Positions 26,863 to 35,786 of a stretch of 64,000 bases of DNA are shown piece after piece. The stretch lies in the NCBI RefSeq assembly GCF_000060285.1, contig NC_008555.1:806001-870000 (forward strand), written 5' to 3'. Within the stretch, counting starts at the first letter, position 1, and the number at the start of each line of letters is the position of its first letter. The position numbers and the translations under genes were made by a program. Under the pieces are notes generated by a model. That model searched no databases and was not told the DNA's origin. It saw only the letters and a list, made by a program, of their open reading frames with translations. The DNA comes from Listeria welshimeri serovar 6b str. SLCC5334. GTDB lineage: Bacteria; Bacillota; Bacilli; Lactobacillales; Listeriaceae.

Positions 26863-27537
26863 ATGAATTTAAATAAATACAATTTTCGTAGCATATTTTC
26901 ATCAGCTTTAGGAATAATCATTTTATCATTAGGGATTTCTATTAATAAAGGTTCAGTCTTAGGAATGGATACGTATACAGGAATGAATACAACAGTAGCT
27001 GATTACTTTAATATGTCACTCGGTAATTTCCAACTGATTTTAAATGTTATTCTGTTGTTATCTATGTTTGTATTTGGAAGATATCTCTTAGGTTTAGGTA
27101 CGGTTTTAAACATGGTTTTTGTAGGTTATCTAGTTGATTTCTTTTTGAAAATGTTTGATGGTACGATTTTATCTTTTGATGTAGAAAAATCACTTTGGAT
27201 TAGATTTTTATTATTAGTAATTGGTACGATTATTCTTTGTTTAGGGGCATCTTTATATATGACTGCTGATTTGGGTGTTGCTCCTTATGATGCTCTAGCG
27301 ATTATGATGTCTGATCATATTGAAAAACTTTCATTTAGTGTCGCTAGAATTATCACTGATGTGGTGTGTGTTATTGTAGGATTGATTTTTGGGACAGTAT
27401 TAGGTTCTTACCCATTTGGAACAATTATAGGAATTGGTACGGTTCTAACAGCTTTTGGTACGGGTCCATTTATCGGTTTCTTTAATAAAACAATATCAGC
27501 TTGGATTGTTGGTAAAGGTAATAAGGAGGCTGAGTGA
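26863..27537 (+). CDS. YczE/YitT-type integral membrane protein
   Basis: A 224-aa protein with about five hydrophobic segments and the twice-seen pattern of YczE-type (COG2364) proteins (SKGxxxGMDTYTGMN and ADLGVAPYDALA). The family has no firm biochemical role. It lies inside the dha-like operon and is the only membrane protein there, so it is the only candidate for uptake or efflux of the pathway's substrate. Its stop overlaps the dhaL start by one base. Confidence 0.78.
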   Translation: MNLNKYNFRSIFSSALGIIILSLGISINKGSVLGMDTYTGMNTTVADYFNMSLGNFQLILNVILLLSMFVFGRYLLGLGTVLNMVFVGYLVDFFLKMFDGTILSFDVEKSLWIRFLLLVIGTIILCLGASLYMTADLGVAPYDALAIMMSDHIEKLSFSVARIITDVVCVIVGLIFGTVLGSYPFGTIIGIGTVLTAFGTGPFIGFFNKTISAWIVGKGNKEAE

Positions 27538-28109
27538 TGGTAACTGTAAATTGTGAGTTTATGAAAAATTGGATTTCAGCATGGACGGAAGATTTATTAA
27601 ACAACACTGATTATTTAAATGAATTAGATACCCCAATTGGTGATGATGATCATGGAACCAATATGGAACGTGGAGCAATAGCGGTGCGAGAAGTATTGAC
27701 ACAGGAGTTTGATAATCCACAAGAATTAACTAAAAAAATTGCTATGGCTTTACTCACGAAGGTTGGAGGAGCTTCAGGTGTTATTTATGGAACTGCTTTT
27801 TTGGAAATGAGTAAAGAAACAGAGTTATCCTCTATGATTAATGCTGGACTTTCTGGAATAGTAAAGCGTGGCAAAGCTGAAGCGGGTGATAAGACACTCC
27901 TAGATGTTTGGATTCCTGTATCAGATTTTATCAAACAAAAATCTTTAACGGATGAACAAATTCAAGATGCCGTAGAGGCAACAAAACCTATGCTTGCTAA
28001 AAAAGGTCGTGCAGAATTTGTGGGAGAGCAATCTATTGGACATATTGATCCAGGTTCAGTATCTAGCGGTTATTTATTTAAAGCTCTAGCCAAAGAGGTA
28101 AATAAATGA
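27537..28109 (+). CDS. dhaL: DhaL-type ADP-binding kinase subunit
   Basis: A 190-aa subunit that carries the tightly bound Mg-ADP used as phosphoryl relay. Motifs seen: TPIGDDDHGTNM (three Asp ligands; GDGDHG in E. coli), TKVGGASGVIYGT, AGDKTLLDVW and HIDPGSVSSGY. All metal ligands are kept, unlike the altered DhaK-like partner. ATG 27537 has AAGGAGG 8 bases upstream. It overlaps the neighbours on both sides, so it is tightly coupled. Confidence 0.92.
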   Translation: MVTVNCEFMKNWISAWTEDLLNNTDYLNELDTPIGDDDHGTNMERGAIAVREVLTQEFDNPQELTKKIAMALLTKVGGASGVIYGTAFLEMSKETELSSMINAGLSGIVKRGKAEAGDKTLLDVWIPVSDFIKQKSLTDEQIQDAVEATKPMLAKKGRAEFVGEQSIGHIDPGSVSSGYLFKALAKEVNK

Positions 28110-28477
28110 GTCAGTATGGTATTGTGATTGTTTCCCATGTCCCTGAAATTACATCAGGAATAAAGCGTTTAATCGAACAAGTGGCAAGCAATGTATGTGT
28201 GACTATTGCAGGCGGAATAGAAGATAATGATATAGGAACTAGCATTGAAAAAATTAATCATGCAATGGAAGCTAATAGTGCAAGTGAGCTTCTTGCATTC
28301 TACGATTTAGGTAGTGCAAAAATGAATCTTGAATTGTGTTCCGAATTAACAGAGAAAGAAATACATTTATTTAATGTGCCTATTGTAGAAGGAGCTTATT
28401 CAGCAGCGGCTCTGGCAGAAGTTGGTGTTTCTATTGAGGAAATTAGTAAACAACTCCAAGATATCATTATTAAATAA
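28106..28477 (+). CDS. dhaM: DhaM-type phosphoryl donor (EIIA-Man-like)
   Basis: A 123-aa single-domain protein that passes phosphate from HPr to DhaL-ADP. The phosphorylated His is in IVIVSHVPEI (residue 11). GGIEDNDIGTS, FYDLGSAKMNLEL and PIVEGAYSAA match DhaM. It has only the EIIA domain, without fused HPr or EI parts, as usual in Firmicutes. It overlaps dhaL by 4 bases. Its presence makes the kinase PEP-dependent. Confidence 0.92.
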   Translation: MSQYGIVIVSHVPEITSGIKRLIEQVASNVCVTIAGGIEDNDIGTSIEKINHAMEANSASELLAFYDLGSAKMNLELCSELTEKEIHLFNVPIVEGAYSAAALAEVGVSIEEISKQLQDIIIK

Positions 28478-28483
28478 ATAGTC

Positions 28484-28522
28484 AAAGAGGTTTAGTATTT
28501 TTACTGCTAAACCTCTTTTTTT
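28484..28522 (+). terminator. Terminator of the lacC-dhaM operon
   Basis: AGAGGTTTAG/CTAAACCTCT perfect stem with a T7 run, directly after dhaM. Confidence 0.9.
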
Positions 28523-28853
28523 ACTAAATAAATTGCTTGAAAAGTATTTCTGCATTAGTGTTTTCCTTTTGTAGTTAAAATATCTGTTATAATTAAGGCA
28601 ATAAAAAGATATAAAATAAATGCTATTATGATGCAGACATCCAATAATGGAAGTAACGATTAGTTCAAAGAAGTTATTAAGGATGATATGAAAAATATTT
28701 ATAATTATTATGCACCAAAAACAAAGCCACCAGTATCTTCCCACCAGTTCGCACTAAAGTCGAAACACGAACATTAAGCAAATAACTTGTGGAATTGATT
28801 AGCTATCCGCTAAAATAATGTTACGCAATTTTTTTCGAAAAGGAGAAATGGTT
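28523..28853. other. Gene-poor stretch between dhaM and carbonic anhydrase
   Basis: No real gene. A 29-codon frame at 28688-28777 (+; starts MKNIYNYYAPKTKPPV) has AAGGATG nearby and might be a small peptide or a fragment. The junction between accessory and core DNA probably lies in this stretch. The carbonic anhydrase promoter should be in the last 80 bases. Confidence 0.35.
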
Positions 28854-29555
28854 ATGACTAAGGAGAAAGTGTTATGGGGTTACGATGAGAAGACTGGGCC
28901 AGAAATGTGGGGGCATATCTGCTCTGACTTTGAAATCGCACATACTGGGAAAGCACAATCGCCAGTAAATATTGAACAAGCTGATGTGGTAAAATTAAAG
29001 CCATCAACAATGAAATTCTACTATAAAGAAACAGATTATACGATTAGAAGAATTGAACAGTCTGTACATGTTTTTCCGCATGATAAAGAACAAGGGTTAC
29101 GCTTTAATGGCGAATATTATCCACTTGTATCATTCCATGCCCATATTCCGGCGGAGCATTTGTTAGATGGGTATATTTATCCAATTGAATGGCATTTCGT
29201 TCATGAAAAACCAGATGGTACAACGCTTGTAATGAGTGCTTGGATGGAAATTGATAACACTAATAATGTGGAATTTAAAGATTTACCGACGTATTTCCCA
29301 GAAGTGTTTGCAGATTTTGAGACAGAACGGGAAATTACTTTAGATGTGAATGAATTTATGCCAGAAGAACGTGTTTTCTATACATATCAAGGTTCGCGTA
29401 CAACACCACCTACTGTAGAGGGTGTAACGTGGATTGTATTAAAAAATGCGAAGACACTTGGCCAAGAAGATTTCACTGAATTTGAAAAAGCCATTGGCAA
29501 TACAAGTCGACCAGTACAAGACTTAAACGGTCGTGAAATTACTTTTTATAATTAA
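28854..29555 (+). CDS. Alpha-class carbonic anhydrase
   Basis: A 233-aa enzyme that hydrates CO2 to bicarbonate. Motifs seen: WGYDEKTGPEMW near the start, GKAQSPVNI, and zinc-ligand region SFHAHIPAEH and EWHFVHE. No signal peptide, so the enzyme should be cytoplasmic, which is unusual among alpha-class enzymes. I chose ATG 28854, 8 bases after AAAGGAGAA; the ATG at 28848 is too close. Similar to lmo0811 of L. monocytogenes (recalled). Confidence 0.88.
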   Translation: MTKEKVLWGYDEKTGPEMWGHICSDFEIAHTGKAQSPVNIEQADVVKLKPSTMKFYYKETDYTIRRIEQSVHVFPHDKEQGLRFNGEYYPLVSFHAHIPAEHLLDGYIYPIEWHFVHEKPDGTTLVMSAWMEIDNTNNVEFKDLPTYFPEVFADFETEREITLDVNEFMPEERVFYTYQGSRTTPPTVEGVTWIVLKNAKTLGQEDFTEFEKAIGNTSRPVQDLNGREITFYN

Positions 29556-29622
29556 AAAACTAGAAAGCCTTGCTCGAATCTTGTATAGTATAGACATAGA
29601 TTCTGAGTGGAGGCTTCTTTTT

Positions 29623-30165
29623 ATGTATGAAAAAGCGAGACAAATGATGATCGAAGCGCATACTGGACAAGTTCGCAAGATTACTGGCGAGCCTTATTTT
29701 TCGCATCCTTTAAATGTAGCGAGAATATTGCGCCGTGCTGGGTTTCAGGAGGCGGTTGTTATCGCGGGCTTATTACATGATGCTGTAGAAGATACGGAGA
29801 TGACCGACCAGGATATTCGCACGACATTTGGCGATAAGGTTGCAGATTTAGTAGCTTCTCATACAGAAAACAAGGCTTTATCATGGGAAGAACGAAAAGC
29901 GCATACAATAGAACAAGTGCGCACTGGAAGTTTAGAAGAAAAAGCGTTAATCGTTGCAGATAAATTAGATAATTTAACCTCTGTCAAATATGCTTTAAGC
30001 TCAGAAGGTAAGTCTGTCTGGAGTTATTTTAACCGTGGCTATGATCAGCAAAAATGGTACAATGAAGGCATTAAAAATAATATGGAGTTTGGTTTAAATC
30101 CATCGGAAATTCCTGCTTTCTTTGATGAATATGCGCGCTTAGTGAAGTGGATTTTTAAGAAATAA
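29623..30165 (+). CDS. HD-domain hydrolase of the RelA/SpoT-HD (MESH1-like) type
   Basis: A 180-aa protein consisting of one HD domain, with EPYFSHPLNVARIL, the HD pair in AGLLHDAVEDTEM and the later Asp in ADKLDNL. These fit (p)ppGpp pyrophosphohydrolases without a synthetase domain. ATG 29623 has GTGGAGG upstream; the longer frame overlaps the carbonic anhydrase and lacks family features. Confidence 0.83.
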   Translation: MYEKARQMMIEAHTGQVRKITGEPYFSHPLNVARILRRAGFQEAVVIAGLLHDAVEDTEMTDQDIRTTFGDKVADLVASHTENKALSWEERKAHTIEQVRTGSLEEKALIVADKLDNLTSVKYALSSEGKSVWSYFNRGYDQQKWYNEGIKNNMEFGLNPSEIPAFFDEYARLVKWIFKK

Positions 30166-30260
30166 AATTTTAACTTAAATTATCTGTCAAATTAGGTATT
30201 TAGAATTAAAATAATAAGTTTTTAGAAAACAGCTTCCTTTTCCAAGGAAAATATTGTAAA

Positions 30261-30276
30261 ATGAAAGCGTTATAAA
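30261..30276 (+). promoter_or_regulatory. cre site (CcpA operator) before fructokinase
   Basis: ATGAAAGCGTTATAAA matches WTGAAARCGYTTWNNW with one mismatch. It lies 27 bases before the start codon, beside the likely -10 region (TGTAAAAT), so CcpA binding would block initiation. Confidence 0.65.
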
Positions 30277-30302
30277 ACTGACAAGAAGGGAAGTTTTTTT
30301 GA

Positions 30303-31175
30303 ATGGTTTATGGAGCAATTGAAGCAGGCGGTACTAAATTTGTTGTCGCTGTTGGCGAAAAATCAGGTAAAATTATTAAACGCGAAAGCTATCCGACAAC
30401 GGAACCAGCAGAAACGATGAAGGCAGTCATTCAATTTTTTAAACAATATGAAGATGAATTAAAAGCCATTGGGATTGGTTCTTTTGGGCCGATAGATATC
30501 CGGAAATCAAGTGCAACATACGGATATATTACGCAAACGCCGAAACTTGCATGGCGAAATTATGATATCGTTGGCGCAATGAAAAAAGAATTTAATGTGC
30601 CAATTGGATTTACTACAGATGTTAACGCGGCAGCTTTAGGAGAAGTAAGTCTAGGTGCAGCAGCTGGTTTAGACAGTTGTATTTATTTAACTATCGGAAC
30701 TGGAATCGGCGGAGGAGCGGTGGTTTCTGGTATAATTCTAGAAGGCTTCTCTCATCCTGAAATGGGCCATATTATGGTGCGTCGTCATAAACGCGATCGC
30801 TTCACAGGTAGTTGTCCTAGTCATAGTGACTGTTTAGAAGGGCTTGCGGCAGGTGGAGCTATTGAAAAACGCTGGGGGCAAAAAGCGGTTGAACTCGCAG
30901 ATAATGAAGAAGTGTGGAATTTAGAGGCGCATTATATTGCTCAAGCTTTAATGAATTATACACTTATTTTATCGCCCGAAAGAATTGTTTTAGGTGGTGG
31001 CGTAATGAAACAACGCCAACTTTTCCCACTTATTCGTCAAAAGTTGAAAGCACTCGTTAACAACTATGTGCAACTACCAGACTTAGATGAATATATTGTT
31101 CCTCCAAAACTAGAAGATGATGCTGGAATTACAGGCTGTGTCTTACTCGCAGTGGATGCAGAAAAGTCTAATTAA
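30303..31175 (+). CDS. ROK-family fructokinase
   Basis: A 290-aa sugar kinase (ATP + fructose to fructose-6-phosphate). Phosphate-binding AIEAGGTKFV at the N-terminus, catalytic TTDVNAAALGE and IGTGIGGGAVV are seen, together with the zinc motif of ROK proteins (GHI ... GSCPSHSDCLEG). It matches Firmicute fructokinases of the GmuE/YdhR branch. A cre site and a good promoter lie upstream. Single-gene unit with its own terminator. Confidence 0.9.
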   Translation: MVYGAIEAGGTKFVVAVGEKSGKIIKRESYPTTEPAETMKAVIQFFKQYEDELKAIGIGSFGPIDIRKSSATYGYITQTPKLAWRNYDIVGAMKKEFNVPIGFTTDVNAAALGEVSLGAAAGLDSCIYLTIGTGIGGGAVVSGIILEGFSHPEMGHIMVRRHKRDRFTGSCPSHSDCLEGLAAGGAIEKRWGQKAVELADNEEVWNLEAHYIAQALMNYTLILSPERIVLGGGVMKQRQLFPLIRQKLKALVNNYVQLPDLDEYIVPPKLEDDAGITGCVLLAVDAEKSN

Positions 31176-31180
31176 TAACG

Positions 31181-31211
31181 AAAACAGCTCTAGTTAATAG
31201 GGCTGTTTTTT
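31181..31211 (+). terminator. Terminator after fructokinase
   Basis: AACAGCTC/GGGCTGTT stem (one G-U) with T6, six bases after the stop. Confidence 0.85.
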
Positions 31212-31258
31212 GATATACTAAATTGTGATAAAACAAACAAGAACGCAGGAGGAAAAAG

Positions 31259-32185
31259 ATGTCCATTACGAATTTATTAAATATTAAATATCCCATTATC
31301 CAAGGGGCCATGGCGCAAATTGCCAAAGCTCCACTTGTTGCGGCTGTATCTAATGCAGGTGGTTTAGGAATTATCGCTTCTGGCGGAATGACTGCTGAAA
31401 TGCTACGTGAGGAAATTAAAAAAACAAAAGCACTGACTGACAAACCTTTTGGTGTTAACTTAATGTTAATGATGACTAATATTGCAGAATTAACCGAAGT
31501 AATTATTAAAGAAAAAGTAGGCATTGTTACAACTGGAGCGGGGACGCCAAAAACGTTCATGCCAATTTGGAAAGAAGCTGGCATTATTGTGATTCCAGTA
31601 GTCCCTTCAGTTATGATTGCTAAACGCATGGAAAAAATGGGTGCAGATGCAGTGATTGCAGAAGGAACAGAAGCAGGCGGACATGTTGGTGAAACAACTA
31701 CGATGGCGCTTTTACCTCAAATTGTCGATGCAGTAACAATCCCAGTCATTGGCGCAGGAGGAATTGCAGATGGCCGTGGAATTGTTGCAGCACTAGCTCT
31801 AGGTGCAAAAGGAGTCCAAATCGGCACACGCTTCTTAGCAACTGATGAATGTCCGGTACATCCAGATTTTAAAGCCGCAGTAATTAAAGCTTCCGACCGC
31901 GACACAATGGTTACCGGCCGAAAAACAGGCGCCCCAGTTCGCTCAATTAAAAATAAAATGATTAAAGAATATATCCGCTTAGAAGAAGAAAATGCCGATC
32001 GTGATACTTTAGAAGAACTAACTTTAGGCTCTTTACGAAAAGCAGTTCAAGAAGGAGATACAGAAAACGGTTCTGTAATGGCTGGTCAAATCGCTGGCTT
32101 AATTACAGAAATCAAACCTTGTAAAGCTGTTATGGAAGAGATGATGACAGAAGCGAAAGCGGTTATAGCTGGGTTGCAATTGTAA
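31259..32185 (+). CDS. fabK: FabK-type enoyl-ACP reductase (FMN)
   Basis: A 308-aa FMN-dependent TIM-barrel protein of the nitronate monooxygenase superfamily. Several stretches agree closely with pneumococcal FabK from memory: KYPIIQGAMA, SNAGGLGIIASG, PFGVNLML, KRMEKMGADAVIAEG and VMAGQIAGL. It would reduce enoyl-ACP in fatty-acid elongation. L. monocytogenes also has FabI elsewhere, so this is a second enoyl reductase and relevant to triclosan-type inhibitors. RBS GGAGGAAAAAG. Confidence 0.88.
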   Translation: MSITNLLNIKYPIIQGAMAQIAKAPLVAAVSNAGGLGIIASGGMTAEMLREEIKKTKALTDKPFGVNLMLMMTNIAELTEVIIKEKVGIVTTGAGTPKTFMPIWKEAGIIVIPVVPSVMIAKRMEKMGADAVIAEGTEAGGHVGETTTMALLPQIVDAVTIPVIGAGGIADGRGIVAALALGAKGVQIGTRFLATDECPVHPDFKAAVIKASDRDTMVTGRKTGAPVRSIKNKMIKEYIRLEEENADRDTLEELTLGSLRKAVQEGDTENGSVMAGQIAGLITEIKPCKAVMEEMMTEAKAVIAGLQL

Positions 32186-32257
32186 CATTGTATAAATATA
32201 ACGATCAAAGTAGATTTTTATAGTTAAAAAATATTTCTCTATCTAAGAGGTGACTGA

Positions 32258-32446
32258 ATGAAACAAGTTATAAATGATACTTTATCGGTTTTTGGGATAG
32301 TATTTATTGTTTTGATTATAGCATCTTATTTTTTCCCAATTGGTGAAATCATCAATGATGCGCGGTCTTTTCTTATCTTCTTTTTCCTTGTGAGTATTTT
32401 AGGGAAATATCTATTGAACCAGAAAAGAGAAAAAAACAAACAATAA
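32258..32446 (+). CDS. Small membrane protein of unknown function
   Basis: A 62-aa protein with two hydrophobic segments (about residues 9-28 and 36-52) and a basic tail. AAGAGGTGA RBS and ATG look real, and a terminator follows. No known family recognised. It lies 72 bases after fabK, so it could be co-transcribed. Confidence 0.6.
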   Translation: MKQVINDTLSVFGIVFIVLIIASYFFPIGEIINDARSFLIFFFLVSILGKYLLNQKREKNKQ

Positions 32447-32456
32447 AATCACCATT

Positions 32457-32500
32457 AAAAAAGTTGTGTCAGAAATCTTACTGACACAACTTTTTATAGT
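32457..32500. terminator. Bidirectional terminator between convergent genes
   Basis: AAAAAGTTGTGTCAG/CTGACACAACTTTTT perfect 15-bp arms, with A and T runs on both sides. Confidence 0.9.
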
Positions 32501-32519
32501 ATTAGTACAAAATCAATGT

Positions 32520-32924
32520 TCACTCAAAATTCAGTTGCCAAAACACGCCGAACTGATCCGTGACTTGCGCATAAGTCGATCCCCAGAATGCTACTTGAAG
32601 TTCCATTTCCACTTTTCCACTAGAACTTAAAGTTTCATAAGCATAGTTAATATCATTTTCAGATGCAAAATTAATCAGGATAGTCACACGATTGCCAATT
32701 GTAAATCCATCATACGGTGCATCAGTAATATAAATAAATTCTTCCCCATTTTTAGCTAAGCGACTATGCATCAACCGTTCACCAAAAATAGCATCACCAT
32801 CAAAATTATTCATTTGTTTAAAGCGCTGGACGTTAGTAATATCGGCCTGAAAAACATCTGCATAAAACGTTAGAGCTTCTTGACCTTCACCATTAAAAAC
32901 TAAATATGGCACTGCGAACGACAT
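32520..32924 (-). CDS. PhnB-like VOC (glyoxalase-fold) protein
   Basis: A 134-aa protein of the vicinal-oxygen-chelate superfamily, PhnB/DUF1338-like branch: PYLVFNGEGQEALTFYADVF at the N-terminus and the typical end WGSTYAQVTDQFGVFWQLNFE. Single domain, probably a dimer. Members bind small ligands or metals, but the substrate is unknown. AGGAGAGGATAAT RBS on the minus strand. It is divergent from the ATPase gene. Confidence 0.82.
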   Translation of the reverse strand: MSFAVPYLVFNGEGQEALTFYADVFQADITNVQRFKQMNNFDGDAIFGERLMHSRLAKNGEEFIYITDAPYDGFTIGNRVTILINFASENDINYAYETLSSSGKVEMELQVAFWGSTYAQVTDQFGVFWQLNFE

Positions 32925-33022
32925 ATTATCCTCTCCTTCGTACTTGATAGTTCTAGTATATGTCTAATTTACTTTTAAGTCATGCTTTTATAGAATGAGG
33001 ATTTGTGAAGAAAGTAAATTAC

Positions 33023-33051
33023 TTGCAAAAAAACGTGATATATTATACAAT
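33023..33051 (+). promoter_or_regulatory. SigA promoter of the P-type ATPase gene
   Basis: TTGCAA, 17-base spacer, TACAAT; transcription would start near 33058, leaving a leader of about 90 bases. Confidence 0.65.
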
Positions 33052-33147
33052 TACTTTAAGAAACTAGCAATATTTCAATAAATATTTTTTTGCAATAAAA
33101 TAAAGTAAGTACTTGCTTTTGGGAGTAAGTGCGTAGGAGGTAGATGT

Positions 33148-35772
33148 ATGCTTTGGGTAAAAGAGTCAGTCGAGCAACTTCTCAGCAAACTACACACAAA
33201 TTTAGACACAGGGTTAACAAAAGAACAGGTTAAACAAAAACATACAGAGTTTGGAACGAATGAGTTTGAAGAAGGAAAGAAAGAAACACTTCTTCAAAAA
33301 ATTGGTCACCATTTGATAGAAATCACAACGATTGTTTTACTTTTTGCAGCGGCAATTTCTGCTTATTTAGCCATTACAACTGGATATGGTTGGGCGAAAG
33401 TGGTTGTTATTTTAGGAATCGTAGTGTTAAATATGGTGCTAGGGATTTACCAGGAAAACAGTGCCGAGAAAGCACTCGCGGCTCTTCAAAGTATGAATGC
33501 ACATTTAACGACAGTTGTTCGTGATGGGGTTCGGATGCAAGTAGATGCAGCAGAATTAGTGCCTGGAGATATTATTGAGATAGTTGCAGGCGATATGATT
33601 CCAGCAGATGCGCGTATTATTTCTAGCAGTAGTTTGCAAGTCGAGGAATCGGCACTTACAGGCGAAAGTGTTCCAGTTGAAAAAGATGCAAACGCGGTTG
33701 TTTCGGAAAAAGCACCGATTGGCGATAGGTTGAATATGCTTTACTCGGGCTGTCTTGTAACAAATGGTCGCGCTACAGCAGTTGTTGTAGAGATTGGAAT
33801 GGAAACGGAGATGGGGAAAATTGCTGGGCTTTTAAACAGCACCTCTAAACTAATGACACCATTACAGCTGCGCCTAAAAGAATTAGCTAAACGACTTAGT
33901 ATTGTAGCACTTTTAGCAGGTATTTTAATTTTTATCATTGATGTTTATGTGTATGGTGAAACGATTATTGAAACATTGATGATTGCGATTTCTCTCGCTG
34001 TAGCAGCGGTTCCTGAGACGTTACCGGTAATTGTAACATTAACACTTGCTTATGGGGTTCAAAATATGGTTCGTAAAAATACGATTATCCGCCGAATTCC
34101 TGCAGTAGAAACAATCGGAAATACTTCGGTTATTTGTTCAGATAAAACAGGAACATTAACACAAAATAAAATGATTATCCAACAAATTTGGGCAGCAAAT
34201 CATACGCCAGTGAAAGCAACGACGGGGTTTGAGTCTGCAGAACAAAAAGTGTTAGAAATGCTTAGTCTTGCTAGTAACGCGACAATTGATATAACAGATG
34301 GCGAGGAAACCATTATTGGCGACCCAACCGAAAGCGCAATTATTCGTTTGCTAGAAGAAAAAGGAACAAATAAAAAAGCATTAGAAGCTAAATATCCTCG
34401 CGTGTTTGAACTTCCTTTTGACTCAGATAGAAAGCTCATGACGACGATTCATCAAGTAGAAGACGGATTTCTTTCTATTACAAAAGGTGCTTTTGACCGC
34501 ATTCCAGTAAATTTTTCACCAGAGTTTTTAAAAGAGGCAGAGCAAGTGCATGATAGTTTTGCAGAAAAGGCATTACGGGTGTTAGTTGTTGCCTATAAAA
34601 AATATGCAGAAATGCCGACGGATTTGTCTAGTGAGGCACTTGAGACGGATTTAACTTTTGCGGGCATGGTGGGGATGATTGATCCTCCAAGGCCAGAAAG
34701 TAAAGCTGCTGTGTTAGCGGCGAAAAAAGCGGGTATTAAGACTGTAATGATTACTGGTGACCATATTGTAACGGCATCGGCAATCGCAAAAGAAATTGGA
34801 ATTTTAACAGATGAGGATAAGGCAATTACTGGAGCAGAACTTGCCGAAATGTCAGAAGAAGATTTAGAGAAAAACATTAGAGATTATGCGGTATATGCTC
34901 GCGTTAGTCCAGAAGATAAAATTAGAATTGTCAAAGCTTGGCAGAAAAATGGTGAGATTGTTACGATGACAGGAGACGGTGTGAATGATGCACCGGCCTT
35001 AAAAGCAGCAGATGTAGGCTCAGCGATGGGAATCACAGGAACAGATGTATCTAAAAATGCTGCAGATATGGTTATAACAGATGATAATTTTGCAACGATT
35101 GTAGATGCTGTCAAAGAAGGACGTACAGCCTATGAGAATATTCGCAAAACGATTTACTTTTTATTAAGTACTAACTTTTCACAAATATTTATTATGCTGA
35201 TTGCGATTATTCTTGGTTGGGGTGCTCCGGTTGTCGCTGTTCAGTTGCTATTAATTAACGTGGTATCTGACGGAATTCCGGGCTTCTTCCTGAGTCGTGA
35301 AAAAGCTGATGATTCAATTATGGAGCGGAAGCCAATTCCGAAAAATGCTGGTATTTTTGCCAATGGACTTGGTAAGAAAATGGCAACACAAGCTGTTGTT
35401 TTCACTGTTGTCACGTTAGCTGGATTTTATATTGGCCAGTTTGTAACGATAAATCAGTCGATTGGTGCAAGTTATGAAGTAGGTATGACAATGGCATTTG
35501 TAATTCTAGCTTGGTCATCAGTCGCACACATTTTCAACGTACGAAGCGATAAGTCGATTTTCACTATTGGATTTTTATCAAACCGTGGCTTATTCTTTAG
35601 CGCGATTTGTTCGATGTTGATTATTCTAGGACTTGCGATTATTCCACCGCTTGCAAACATGTTCTTCTTAGTAGAGATGAGTTTAACACACTGGATTGTG
35701 GCATTTATTCTCTCGATGTTCCCACTCCTATTCGTGGAAATTCAAAAGCTTATTCAGCGAAAAAAAGCATAA
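33148..35772 (+). CDS. P-type cation ATPase, Ca2+-type (P2)
   Basis: An 874-aa membrane pump. The phosphorylation motif SDKTGTLT, actuator motif TGES, P-domain TGDGVND and about ten membrane segments are seen. TM4 has PETLP where SERCA-type Ca2+ pumps have PEGLP, and TM6 has NVVSDGIPG where they have NxxTDG. This makes Ca2+ or a related divalent ion the likely substrate, but specificity is not certain. It is clearly distinct from LMCA1 at 58657. RBS TAGGAGG; the next gene follows after 14 bases. Confidence 0.92.
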   Translation: MLWVKESVEQLLSKLHTNLDTGLTKEQVKQKHTEFGTNEFEEGKKETLLQKIGHHLIEITTIVLLFAAAISAYLAITTGYGWAKVVVILGIVVLNMVLGIYQENSAEKALAALQSMNAHLTTVVRDGVRMQVDAAELVPGDIIEIVAGDMIPADARIISSSSLQVEESALTGESVPVEKDANAVVSEKAPIGDRLNMLYSGCLVTNGRATAVVVEIGMETEMGKIAGLLNSTSKLMTPLQLRLKELAKRLSIVALLAGILIFIIDVYVYGETIIETLMIAISLAVAAVPETLPVIVTLTLAYGVQNMVRKNTIIRRIPAVETIGNTSVICSDKTGTLTQNKMIIQQIWAANHTPVKATTGFESAEQKVLEMLSLASNATIDITDGEETIIGDPTESAIIRLLEEKGTNKKALEAKYPRVFELPFDSDRKLMTTIHQVEDGFLSITKGAFDRIPVNFSPEFLKEAEQVHDSFAEKALRVLVVAYKKYAEMPTDLSSEALETDLTFAGMVGMIDPPRPESKAAVLAAKKAGIKTVMITGDHIVTASAIAKEIGILTDEDKAITGAELAEMSEEDLEKNIRDYAVYARVSPEDKIRIVKAWQKNGEIVTMTGDGVNDAPALKAADVGSAMGITGTDVSKNAADMVITDDNFATIVDAVKEGRTAYENIRKTIYFLLSTNFSQIFIMLIAIILGWGAPVVAVQLLLINVVSDGIPGFFLSREKADDSIMERKPIPKNAGIFANGLGKKMATQAVVFTVVTLAGFYIGQFVTINQSIGASYEVGMTMAFVILAWSSVAHIFNVRSDKSIFTIGFLSNRGLFFSAICSMLIILGLAIIPPLANMFFLVEMSLTHWIVAFILSMFPLLFVEIQKLIQRKKA

Positions 35773-35786
35773 AGGAGGGCAACTAT

